From Hirundichthys speculiger (lineage: Eukaryota > Chordata > Actinopteri > Beloniformes > Exocoetidae), in the NCBI GenBank assembly GCA_018398805.1, contig JAGFBZ010000176.1:303501-367500 (forward strand): a stretch of DNA of 64,000 bases. The letters run 5' to 3'. Shown in pieces: positions 54,877 to 64,000 of the stretch. Positions within the stretch are counted from its first letter, which is position 1; every line of letters begins with the position of its first letter. Both the position numbers and the translations under genes were made by a program. A model generated the notes under the pieces. It saw only the letters and a program-made list of their open reading frames with translations, did no database searches and had not been told where the DNA came from.

Positions 54877-55965
54877 TGTTTATAGCAGAAGTGCGACGGT
54901 CGCCGACAGGTCACATACCTGACTTTGTTTATGTAAAACTTCCAATCATCCGGTGTGTTTAGTGCCGCTGGCAGTCTGGAGGGAAATGAAGCAGAGCAAC
55001 ATGGCGTCAGCCGTGAAGTAGCAACGGTCACAAACCATTTAACCCAGCTCACACACCGTCAGACTGGGAGGATGCTGAAGCACCAGGAGAAAACTCCAGA
55101 ACATGGCCGCCGTGGCGTCGGGTACCTGCTGCAGCAGCTTCTTCTTCCCGCCATTTTCTCTTTATTTTCTTTCCACCATCTGTCTCCCTCTGGGTTATTT
55201 CTGGTACCGGTGATCACCTAGTGGCCAGTTTTTGCTTGTTTCTGCCCTTTTTCTTTGTAATATTTCAAATTATGGTCTCCATATCAATAACTTCCAAGCT
55301 CGGGATCAATAAAGTACATCTTCTTGGGATCAATAAGGTACATCTATCTTGGCCACAGCTGAGATTCAAGCTGGGAAGCTCTCTGCTGTCAGTGGGCGTC
55401 TCACCGCGGCACAACTTCACCCTTTCAGAAAAACTCCAGTTCTTCCAGTAATGACTCAAACTTTAGTCTCTTGTACGATCGCTCCGCATTGATTTTGCTC
55501 TGCCAACACCTCCTTCTTTCCAAAAATTGCATTTTGGGGGTCTTTATTTTCGCTGAATCGTGTGTGTTCAGCAAACCGGATCGATGTCCACCATGACACC
55601 TCGGGCTGTTTTTTTTCTCCCCGGTTCTGCCATCACATAATTTCACTTCAGCATGTGCCGCTGCCGCGTAACGCTAATGTTAAAGACTTTCTCCAGCAGC
55701 TCAACGACAGCGTTACTCGTGGGGAAACAGGCTCTGGATTCAGCTGCAGAGAGAAACACGATGTACAGAACCAGATGTAGCGTTAAAAAGCTCGTTCTGT
55801 ATAGATGAGTCACCAGGTGAAGTGGGTGACGGTGACTGAAGCCTGGAGGTGGAGATGATCAGCCTGAGAGGCGGGTGATTAGCACAGGCGGCTACGTGAG
55901 CACTGAGTAGGTGACGAGGAGGGAAAAATTCCCACGACTGGAAAAGAGGGTGCTAGTCAGCTCTA
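54877..55965. other. Unclassified sequence with a doubled LINE/SINE-like tail motif
   Basis: GGGATCAATAAAGTACATCT and a variant lie in tandem at about 55299-55345, resembling a retroelement 3' end, but no body was identified. The frames at 54858-55780 match nothing known. Confidence 0.4.
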
Positions 55966-56566
55966 GAGATGGGAATTGATAAGATTTTTCGATTCGGATT
56001 CCATTATCGATACTGTTTAACGATTCAATTCTCTTATTGATTCTACAAACTGTTTTATTAGCATCAATTTTTTTTTACTTGACCTCTTTTGACCTCAACA
56101 GCGAGGTCAAAAGAGGCCCAAAGATAACGTGTTAACTGTTGTAATATGTAACTGTGCAAATACACAAGAATGTGGAACATTTTACTAACAGATTTTTCCT
56201 AATAGAAATGAAAAAATCCCCCTTTTAAAAGGATATATGAGCTCACTAAGCACTCAAAAATAATAATAAAAAAAGATAAATACTATCAAATACAACGGAA
56301 CAGTGCATAGTACAAATCTGCAAATACTATGAAGAATTAACAATTCTTTAGCAGTAAAATAATCATGTCTTCCAGCCTCTGAACCAGCCAGACTCTCTCT
56401 CTCGTCACGGTCATCTTCTAAATGTAATGCAGAAGGCATTCGTTTAATAGCATAGCGCTAATGTTATAGCGTGTTTTACAAAGAAGCACATAGGCAGCGG
56501 GATAGCTACTAACCAGAGTTACCAGAGGTGATCTTAGCTTGGCTACTGCTGCTGGGTTGAGATCCA

Positions 56567-56755
56567 TCAGTCCGAAGCGTCAAAAACACGACACTCGTTA
56601 TCGCATGTTGTGTGTTCAAATGTTTCTGCGTGTTAGCCGTGTTCCCTCCCGACGCTGTTATCTCCACTTTACAATGACTGCTAGTTGCCTTGTTGCCATC
56701 TTTCTTTGGTGAAGTGAAGCCAAACTTTGGAGCATTTGAAACTGGTGGGCGCCAT
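56567..56755 (-). pseudogene. BED zinc finger remnant of hAT family H, copy 3
   Basis: From the ATG at 56755 on the minus strand it starts MAPTSFKCSKVWLHFTKERW, then shifts to NKATSSHCKVEITASGGNT and a QKHLNTQ-type His segment, ending near 56567. The same frameshift and the same missing Cys occur in all three copies, so the damage predates their spread: the mobile form was already non-coding here. Confidence 0.76.
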
Positions 56756-56935
56756 TGTTGTTTACAACTGCAATGCTAACATGCTAAACCGACGTAGCTT
56801 AATCACGTAAGTGCTTTCTGGAATTGACTGTGCTTAACTTGCGTAAATTACGTGAGATTCGTTCTGGTTGGAATTGATAAGAGAATCGCTGGATAAACTG
56901 ACAAACGATTCCATGGAATTGAAACACACGGAACT

Positions 56936-57655
56936 GGTTCTCTACAGGGACCGGTTCTCTACAGGAACCAGTTCTCTACAGGAACCGGTTCTCTACAGGA
57001 ACCGGTTCACTACAGGAACTGGTTCTCTACAGGAACCGGTTCTCTACAGGAACCGGTTCTCTACAGGGACCGGTTCTTTACAGGGACCGGTGCTCTGCAG
57101 GAACCGGTTCTACAGGAACCGGTTCTCTACAGGAACCTGTTCTCTACAGGAACCGGTTCTCTGCAGGAACCGGTTCTCTGCAGGAACCGGTTCTCTACAG
57201 GAACGGTTCTCTACAGGAACCGGTTCTCTACAGGGACCGGTTCTCTACAGGAACCGGTTCTCTACAGGAACCGGTTCTCTACAGGGACCGGTTCTCTACA
57301 GGAACTGGTTCTCTACAGGAACCGTTCTCTACAGGAACCGGTTCTCTACAGGAACTGGTTCTCTACAGGAACCGGTTCTCTACAGGAACCGGTTCTCTAC
57401 AGGGACCGGTTCTCTACAGGAACTGGTTCTCTACAGGGACCGGTTCTCTACAGGAACTGGTTCTCTACAGGGACCGGTTCTCTACAGGAACCGCTTCTCT
57501 ACAGGAACCGGTTCTCTACAGGAACCGGTTCTCTACAGGAACCAGTTCTCTACAGGAACCGCTTCTCTACAGGAACCGCTTCTCTACAGGAACCAGTTCT
57601 CTACAGGGACCGGTTCTCTACAGGAACTGGTTCTCTACAGGAACCGGTTCTGGAT
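56936..57655. repeat. 17-bp AACCGGTT minisatellite, regular form
   Basis: About 42 units of GGAACCGGTTCTCTACA; by eye about 18 hold the exact octamer AACCGGTT, others GACCGGTT, AACTGGTT or AACCGCTT. The unit length (17) and the lack of stops give a 304-codon frame with a 17-residue period, which is an artefact. Confidence 0.97.
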
Positions 57656-57674
57656 TCCCAACCCTAGCCGGCTC

Positions 57675-58213
57675 TTGACTGGCGTTTCTCTGCTCGGTTC
57701 AGGGCTGGTCAGCTGGAGGGCTTCAACGAGTGAAAATGATTTAAAACTAAGCTTGGAGACAAAAACCCTTTTCTCCACATGAGGAACATTCATCTGCAGA
57801 TGACGGCGTTGCCGCCATAATTTAGTGCACTCATTTCCCCTTTGATACTTTTTCTGTAGCTCCATGTGGAAATGACTTCCGGCGTTTAAGCATCCCGTCA
57901 GCGGCGGTCAGATGAAACCGTTGACCGTAGTCGTTCAGGAGCATTGCTGTTTTGGAAACATCCTCGGGCAGTCAGCGATATCTATGTAACTCAGCAGGAG
58001 GAGACTTTCCTTGTTACCTACGAGGAGTTCGGAACTGCAAACATTTTCACGAAAACACGTTCCGTGAGCAGCTTACGTGTGAATTTACGTACGAACTCTG
58101 CCACGGCGATGCCGCTGTGGTCGATCTTTGCTTTGCCTTCATTCTGTTTTTGTAGATTTAAGCCGTCATGAGCTGCGGCACTGAAATTCATGGGACATCA
58201 TTGGTCTTCCTGC
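57675..58213. other. Unclassified sequence, no gene seen
   Basis: Two overlapping frames at 57944-58171 have no known domain. No element ends were found. Confidence 0.4.
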
Positions 58214-59371
58214 ACATGGACTAGGGATAGAACGGTTACCGGTATTACGGTAAAGCGCGGTAAAGTTTTATGTGATAACGATTACCGTTTATGTTTGACT
58301 TCATCTCATTATCGCGGTCGATTACCAGGATGTGTAATATCAGCCTCATTCAAGTCTGCGAGCGACTCGCGACTGTGTCTCGTGTGAATTTGTAGCTTGT
58401 AACATCGGTATCGTAACGTTAGCATGGCGGAAAGTGGTGATAGCACGCAGGACATTGAAAAATGACATCGAAAAATGACCGGAACGATGTTCTTCTGATG
58501 CAGTTAAAATATTAATTTTACACGATAATGATTACCATTTATGTTTGACTTTATCTCGTTATCGCGGTCGATTACTGGGATATGTAATATCAACTGGTGG
58601 AGGACAGTTATCTGTCTGCAGAGCACTTGTTTACATTTTATTGTAATTTGTAGAAGCAACTTGAAGGAGCTAAGGCTAATGCTTCAAGCTACTGAGATGT
58701 TTGACCAAGAGTAACCTGGTCGACGTGCTTCGCTAACTCGCATTTTGTAAACGTGACTGTTGCGTGTTGATCATAAAAGGACCAGAACGATGTTCTTCTG
58801 ATGCAGTTAAAATATTAATTTATTCCATTAACTGATCCGACAACCATAACGCCAGCAGTTAGCGTCACAGCGCTAACAGCTTACCAATAACAGGCAGCTA
58901 CCTTTATACCTGACCCTCAGGTAACAACACAGCGCCACCCACAGACACACAGAGTGAACTACAATTCATAACAACATATTTGGCTCCTAAACAACTGTTT
59001 CTTTATTTACACATTTATACGTATTTAAGCTTCAGCTTAAAGTCCAAAATTTATTTCATTTGAACTTCACTATAATTTTTGTTCTTGATAATTGTTTGCA
59101 TATTTTGACCTACTATGGTTGTTTTGTTTATTTATTATTTTTTGTTTATTTTTATTAATTATTATTTTGTTTATTTATTTTGTTCATTTAAAATAAAACC
59201 TCTTTCTGTGCCAGTTGTTTGCCCTTTTAATGTGAAAGTTTCATTTTGATAAGATTTTGGCTTCTGATGCTTTATTATGACAAGAAAAACGCAAGATTTT
59301 GTGAAATTATTTTAATGTATGTGTTGTTTTGGACATTTGTACAGCAATGGAGAATACTGCGATAATATCGT

Positions 59372-59822
59372 AAACCGTGATAACATCGTAAACCTTGATA
59401 ATATCGTAAACCGCGATAACATCTTAAACCTTGATAATTGAAATGAATTGAATTGAATTGAAAATACTTTATTAATCCCTTGCGGGAAATTCTTTCGTTG
59501 CAGTGCTCCATCCTATAAAAACAACAATATTCTACATATAAAATAAGTAAATTAACACTTTAAATACTACACCTTACCAAGAATTAAAGATATAAGAATA
59601 ACAAATTAGACAAAATAACTCTGGCCCACATGTGCAAGCCCAATGTACAAAAAAATTACAAAAAATTACAAATTTACAATTTATAAATTAGGGATTTCAA
59701 AATACCCTGTCTAATAGTAAACGAAAAAGAAAAGTAACCTAGTGTAATATCGTAAACCGCGATAACATCGTAAACCTTGATAATATCGTAAACCGCGATA
59801 ACATCGTTAACCGTGATAATTT
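59372..59822. repeat. 18-bp repeat ATCGTAAACCGTGATAAC, split by a LINE insertion
   Basis: Alternating ATCGTAAACCGTGATAAC and ATCGTAAACCTTGATAAT units lie at about 59372-59436 and again at 59748-59822. The LINE fragment sits between the two blocks. Copy 2 of the element has about one unit, so this array expanded in copy 3. Confidence 0.9.
59437..59746 (-). mobile_element. 5'-truncated LINE 3' end
   Basis: On the minus strand it ends GGGATTAATAAAGTATTTTC followed by an AATTC-type tail (59437-59462 read on +: AATTGAATTGAATTG). No ORF is left. It is inserted in the 18-bp array of hAT family G copy 3. Confidence 0.85.
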
Positions 59823-59876
59823 GGTCACTATAATGGAGATATGAGATTTTCCGTATGTTACATCCCTAACCTGGAC

Positions 59877-60836
59877 CCTGAAGCGGTGAGGATGACAGTC
59901 TTTAGATGTCATTGTCTTCTTTCATCACTCTGTGTACGGACTGAACGCTAATATGATGAAAAACCCTCTGAGGTTTTGTGTGTCGCCGCCTCATCAAACA
60001 TCTGGACTTCTGTCGTCCTGAACGGGACCATTAAGTCTGTTGTGACACGTTAGCGCACGTAATTTCCCCGCCGGCCGAGCCTTTTTGCAACCAGGAGAAA
60101 CAGATGGCGCGAAATGACCGGGATACCGGAGGCTGAGGAAGGCACGTCGGCGCGTCACCATGGAAACCGTCACGCTCTCACACGTCTCTAATACCCCGCA
60201 ATTACCTGAGAGGAACAACAGAGCGGCGTGGATCAGAGCGGGGCGCCAGATGTTCAGGTGTGAGTTTAGTCTCAGAGGTGAGACTCTGCTGCCGGTGGTG
60301 CAGCTGTAAAGCTTCATAGCGTTCAAAAAAAAAAAAAAAAAACATTTAAAAAAGAGCAAGAGTGAAGACATTCATTCGTGATGAATAATTCACGGTAAGA
60401 CCGCCGCTCCTCCAACATGAACCATCAGCCGAGACGACGCTGACTCTGCAGCTGTGGAAGAAAAAAAAAACAGAGAAAAATGTGAAGGAGAATTCCTGGA
60501 CGCACACGCTCCCTCGCTCTCTCGCTCCCTCGCTCCCTCACTCCCTCGCTCCCTCGCTCCCTCGTTCCCGCCGTTTCTCGTCTACAAAGGGCTGCGGCGT
60601 AATGAAGCGCGGCTGACTGACATGCACCTGGTGGAGGCTGATAAGCGCCTGAGTCAGGTGTTCAACAAAGAGCTGCTGACCTGCCGGGGCGGTGGCTGGT
60701 GGGGGGGGGTGGGGGGTGGGGGAGGGGGGTTTGGGATGGCAGCAGCAGCCATTTTGGTACGCGGGGTCCTGACATGCTGCTCGGCGCCGGGGGCAGACTC
60801 CTCGTAGCCCCCCGCTCTCTCCATTTTTCAGTCACA
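59877..60836. other. Unclassified sequence with CTCCCTCG and G-rich tracts
   Basis: CTCGCTCCCTCG-type repeats lie at about 60508-60570, a G-rich tract at about 60698-60730 and a poly-A at 60325-60343. The frames 59994-60371 and 60454-60807 run through these and show no domain. Confidence 0.4.
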
Positions 60837-61483
60837 CACTGTAAAAAAAAAAAAAAAAAAAAAAAAAACGTTAAAAAAAAAACGGTAATTTTCCGGCAGC
60901 TGGGGCGCCAGAAAAATACTGTGAAATAAGTTAAGAGTTTTTTTCCATAATTAAAATACAGTTTGTAGTTGTAATTTTAACAAGATTTTGCGTTATTTTC
61001 AGGTTGTTTTTTTTTTAACATTTAATTAGAAACATTTTCACATTTTAAAAAACAATTAAATTACCTAGAAATATGGTAAGTAAATGCTGTATTACGAATA
61101 ATAATGCTTAAATTTACAGAAATGTGCTGTTATTAATTGGTTTCAATGACATTATTTTATGTAAAGAAGTTGTATAATAATTTGTGTTTGATGTAATATA
61201 AAAGTATACAACACAAAAAATAATGTGATTCATCTTTCAAAACATGTCATAAAACTGTTGTAAAAACTAGATATTTGTTTTAATATTGCTACAATTTTAA
61301 TGACTGTAGCCTTTGTATTGTAGTGGATCCTGATCACCTGACAGAACCATGGCGCTAGCTAAAGGAGGATTTTGTCAACTTCCTGTTTTTTGCACAGCAC
61401 AAGTTTTGTTTTACACACTTTATTAAACCAAACTCACGGGTTCTGATTCAAACACAAACAGACTTAACTCAGGGTGACACACA

Positions 61484-61950
61484 TTATTTTTTTTTATTTA
61501 ACCTTTATTTAAGCAGGTTAGTCCCGTTGAGATTAAGAATCTCTTTTTCAAGGGAGACCAAAGTTGCAGACAAAGACATACAAGGAAACAAAGTACAATT
61601 TACAAGGACTAAAATTTGCATGAAATAAAACTATCTATAAAACAAGATGAGAGTTTCTGGGAGTCATTTATACAAACATCAAGCTAAAAACAGTGACATC
61701 CCATGGAAACTGCTTCCAAGTCCTTCATCTTAGATTTAAAAACATTTAGCGACACGAGCTCCTTCAGTTTTAAATCGTTCTGCAACAATTTCCAGGCTGA
61801 GGTTCTGGAAAACCCAAAAGCTCTTTTCCCAATTTCAGTCCGAGCATTTGGGACAGAGAACATAAAAAAGTCCTGAGAACGCTGTGAATACTGTCCGGTG
61901 TTTTTTTTGCGTGATGTAAACACACAGGTAACATGGAAGGAGACCAAGAA
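61484..61950 (-). mobile_element. 5'-truncated LINE with ORF2 C-terminus
   Basis: On the minus strand: an ORF end at 61684, a 3' UTR with TCTCCCTTGAAAAAGAGATT and CTTAATCTCAACGGGACTA, then AACCTTTATTTAA-like sequence at 61484-61520. This 3' end is one I recognise as common in fish LINEs. It lies inside the CACTG-ended element. Confidence 0.8.
61684..61947 (-). pseudogene. LINE ORF2 C-terminal fragment
   Basis: The frame NARTEIGKRAFGFSRTSAWK, LLQNDLKLKELVSLNVFKS and KMKDLEAVSMGCHCF then a stop. The pattern T-[ED]-x-G-K-x-[AS]-F--A-x-x-[AW]-W-[KN]-x-L-[PQ] near the end and the terminal Cys-rich C-x-CF are typical of fish LINE ORF2 C-termini. Upstream RT and endonuclease are absent. About 88 codons are open, of which the first 30 or so are not convincingly LINE. 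Dead fragment. Confidence 0.75.
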
Positions 61951-62308
61951 TTGCCTTATATATAAAGGTATATTAATGTATAAGCCTACGGATTGCCGGG
62001 GGGAGCAGAGGCATGCATGTACAAGAGATCACCATAATCTAACAGGTAAAAACGTTGCAGCAACTAGACGCTTTTATTCACAGAGGACTTTTAATGAACA
62101 TGTTAAATGTAAGAGGTCTGAATCAACAGGGGGTCAAACCAGCAACAGACTTTACATGCTAGCATTAAATCAAATAGCTAACAAATAAACACAGATAAGC
62201 ACCTAAACAACCAGGGCTGCAAAGGATGCTGGGAAACGACCCAAAAGGACCTGCCAGATCACTAGCAGCATATCTATCAGAGAAATGCTTTATTGAAAGC
62301 ATTTAATT

Positions 62309-62384
62309 GCAGCTCCCTTGGTAGAGCTGATGCTCCATCAAGCAGAGGCAGCAGCGCTAAGTTCAAGTCCAACTCTTTATTATT
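62309..62384 (+). ncRNA. tRNA-like segment, possible SINE head or tRNA pseudogene
   Basis: GCAGCTCCCTTGGTAGAGC contains an A-box-like TAGAGCTGATGC (about 62322-62333). GTTCAAGTCC at 62361-62370 is a good B box, at an acceptable distance. A clean acceptor stem is not evident and no anticodon loop is convincing, so it is not called a functional tRNA. A pol III SINE promoter is the likeliest reading. Confidence 0.45.
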
Positions 62385-62937
62385 CACCTTTTTACTAATT
62401 TAATTAATAATAATTAATTATTCACCCTCTCAAGCTTTCCCCTTTTCCTATGTCTCTGTAGATGTCCTTTCAAAATAAATGTCATTATTAATCATTTATT
62501 AATATAATGTTAATAAATGTTACCATCTAGAAATGAGAGTAATTGTAGTTATTTTCAATGAAAATATAAGTCAATTAAGAAAGAAATTATAGTAAAATTA
62601 CAAATTTTTACTATTAATTCCTCAGTAATTTTAAATGATTTTTTCCTTTTTTTTTTTTTTAGAGTTTTAAAATTGAATTTTACAGTTTTTTCCCTTAAAT
62701 AAGATATATTTGTGAATGTATTTTAACAATAAATATATGTATTTGTAATGTTTTTGTAAAAGAACAGAAATATTGTGTGTTTTCACAGTTACAGAGGTTT
62801 AATGTTATTTTACATTTGACATGTAAAATCACAGTCTATTTTTGTAAATTAAATGGTATTTTAAAAAATACAGAAAAAAAATCTGTAAAATAGACAGTAA
62901 AATTCTGTTATATTTCAATTTTGTTTTTTTTACAGTG

Positions 62938-63690
62938 CAGTCTCTTGAGCTCGACGGCGCCTTCGTGAGTCATCTGCCCGTCGTGGAGCTTTTATTCTGA
63001 AGAGAAAAGCTTGTGTGTCGACGGAGGGAAAGGCTGGTGGTTATTTCAAGGCACCGGTTCTGAGTATGTGCTCCGACTCCCTGATCCATATGTTTGTGCC
63101 TGTTGGTTTATGGGTAATATTGGTCTGGTTTTTGAATGGGGGGGGGGCCTCTGAGCCCCCTTTCAGTGGATTAGGAGGATGTTCCCACAGTAAACATCAT
63201 CCTCCTGCTAGTTCGCTTTCCATTTGGTCTCACGGTTCACTGACAGCTAGTTAGATCCCTTTGTGCTGTGATTTATTATTCATTGGCACATTTCGCCGTG
63301 CAGCGGTAATTGCGGCGCGCAACCAGAGCGCCTGCGTCTGATGGGCGCGCAAATGAATAAATAAATCTAGGCGGCGGGGCCGTTTGAACGTTTGACATTT
63401 ACTGATGAGGCAATTAAGGGAGCGACGCACAAATGCAGAGCGTGCTCGTCCCAAATTCAGCATCTCCCCGTATTTGTTGCGGTTTCTTTGCGGCGCTGGA
63501 GGATGGCTGCTCTGCACGAATGCGCAAGACACGTCCCGAAGTCCGGGCCCGGTGGAACCGGAGATCTATGACACCAAGAATTAAGGCAGTTCTGAAGGAG
63601 GCAGCCCGACCTGGAGGGGCGGAGCTAACGAGAACAGATTTACATGCGTTAATATTAAAAGGACGCACAACTTTGCATTCTGTCCTTCAG
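62938..63690. other. Low-repeat sequence, no gene seen
   Basis: No supported exon; the frames at 63251-63813 on both strands show no domain and one runs into the hAT at 63698. About 63255-63430 is non-repetitive with ATTA/CAATTA motifs (for example GAGGCAATTAAGG) and might be conserved regulatory DNA; untested. Confidence 0.35.
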
Positions 63691-63697
63691 TTCCTTG

Positions 63698-64000
63698 TAG
63701 GGGTGCACGATATTATGACGTCATTCCCGATAACTCCGATATCACGACGAAAAGCCCCGATAACATTTATATTTCTGTCAACACAGCAGTGTCTCGCTCC
63801 CTCTGAGTCTTGAATGACCAGCAGTGAATGTTATGTTCAAGTGACGTCGGCATAATCAGAAAAATGATTACTCAATAAGGAAAATCAAGAATACCCCCTC
63901 ATGCCAGAAAACAACTCGTTAACTCGGTCATAATTTTAGTAGTTGCTGACTTGAATCAATATTCGCAGTATTTTCCCACATGTTACACATAAAAATAGAA
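63698..64000 (+). mobile_element. Non-autonomous hAT, family F copy 3, cut by window end
   Basis: It starts TAGGGGTGCACGATATTATG and is then collinear with 29632 onward (AACACAGCAGTGTCTCGCTC, CAGCAGTGAATGTTATG). About 15 bp near the start are missing compared with copy 2. It runs off the window. Confidence 0.92.

Larger units (their letters stand above)
55974..57666 (-). mobile_element. Non-autonomous hAT, family H copy 3 (inverted)
   Basis: The ends are TAGAGATGGGAATTGATAAG and, inverted, TAGGGTTGGGAATCC. The flanks GTCAGCTC and GCCGGCTC match at 6 of 8 positions, so this insertion is independent of the duplicated pair. It holds the BED remnant and a regular 17-bp array. Confidence 0.9.
58222..59868 (+). 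mobile_element. hAT family G copy 3
   Basis: The left end is TAGGGATAGAACGGTTACC and the right end, inverted, is TAGGGATGTAACATACGG. The flanks ACATGGAC (58214-58221) and ACCTGGAC (59869-59876) match at 7 of 8 positions. The first about 250 bp are partly duplicated (GATTACCGTTTATG at 58280 and a variant at 58530). An ATG at 58424 opens a short MAESGDSTQDIE frame that could be an old first exon. An 18-bp array and a LINE tail lie near the right end. Confidence 0.88.
60837..62937. mobile_element. CACTG-ended repeat element, possible CACTA/EnSpm type
   Basis: The left end is CACTGTAAAAAAAA and the right end, inverted, is CACTGTAAAAAAAACAAA. Subterminal TACTGTGAAAT and TACAGAAAAAAAATCTGTAA motifs recur. 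No clear target duplication: the flanks share only CAGTC. The interior is AT-rich and includes a LINE fragment and a tRNA-like segment. CACTG ends suggest CACTA/EnSpm, but this is tentative. Confidence 0.55.

Noticed and set aside
56868..57782. 304-codon open frame on +
   Set aside because: It is the 17-bp AACCGGTT array read in frame; 17 is not a multiple of 3, so all frames cycle with a 17-residue period and no stop. It starts and ends in hAT sequence.
62309..62384. Functional tRNA gene
   Set aside because: A and B boxes are present but no convincing acceptor stem or anticodon arm; kept only as a tRNA-like segment.

Overview
This window looks like intergenic or intronic DNA from a ray-finned fish, although the species cannot be read from it. 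The evidence is the repeat mix: a degraded DD34E Tc1 transposon and small relatives flanked by TA, many non-autonomous hAT elements with 8-bp target-site duplications (TSDs), PIF/Harbinger-like elements with 3-bp TSDs and Myb/MADF-type ORFs, 5'-truncated LINEs in the L2/CR1/Rex style, and abundant minisatellites. I found no exon of a host protein-coding gene, no rRNA and no convincing functional tRNA. Nearly all long open frames are frames through tandem repeats or run across element boundaries. All family calls come from termini, TSDs and protein motifs read by eye.

Layout. 1-9.0 kb: two copies of one hAT family (53-bp minisatellite plus BED-finger remnant), a Tc1 element split by a hAT insertion, and a second hAT split by a Tc1-type MITE. 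9-16 kb: nested hAT-like elements around unclassified DNA. 16.3-24 kb: a TA-flanked foldback MITE, a hAT carrying about 47 copies of a 10-bp repeat, and a stack of nested elements. 24.7-31 kb: further hATs, one split by a Harbinger-like element carrying a MADF remnant, plus a reverse-transcriptase fragment.

31,531-47,297: a large direct duplication whose junction is a single N at 38,927. Each copy holds a BED-remnant hAT with a 17-bp AACCGGTT array, a 34-bp satellite, a hAT with a nested Harbinger-like element, and a minus-strand LINE whose ORF2 is invaded by a long 34-bp minisatellite. 47.3-50.4 kb: the upstream reverse-transcriptase half of that LINE, split by a Harbinger-like element, which is itself split by a 1.1-kb foldback element. 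50.4-64 kb: more hATs (one a third AACCGGTT-array copy), a composite hAT holding three other elements, a CACTG-ended element containing a LINE fragment and a tRNA-like segment, and the start of a third copy of the hAT seen at 17.9 and 29.6 kb.

The most notable theme is that several unrelated hAT families keep only the first (BED zinc finger) exon of their transposase and often carry a minisatellite that differs in length between copies. No host genes act together here and I did not find a new functional system. The strongest leads are the duplication or assembly join, the minisatellites inside transposons, and the nested foldback.
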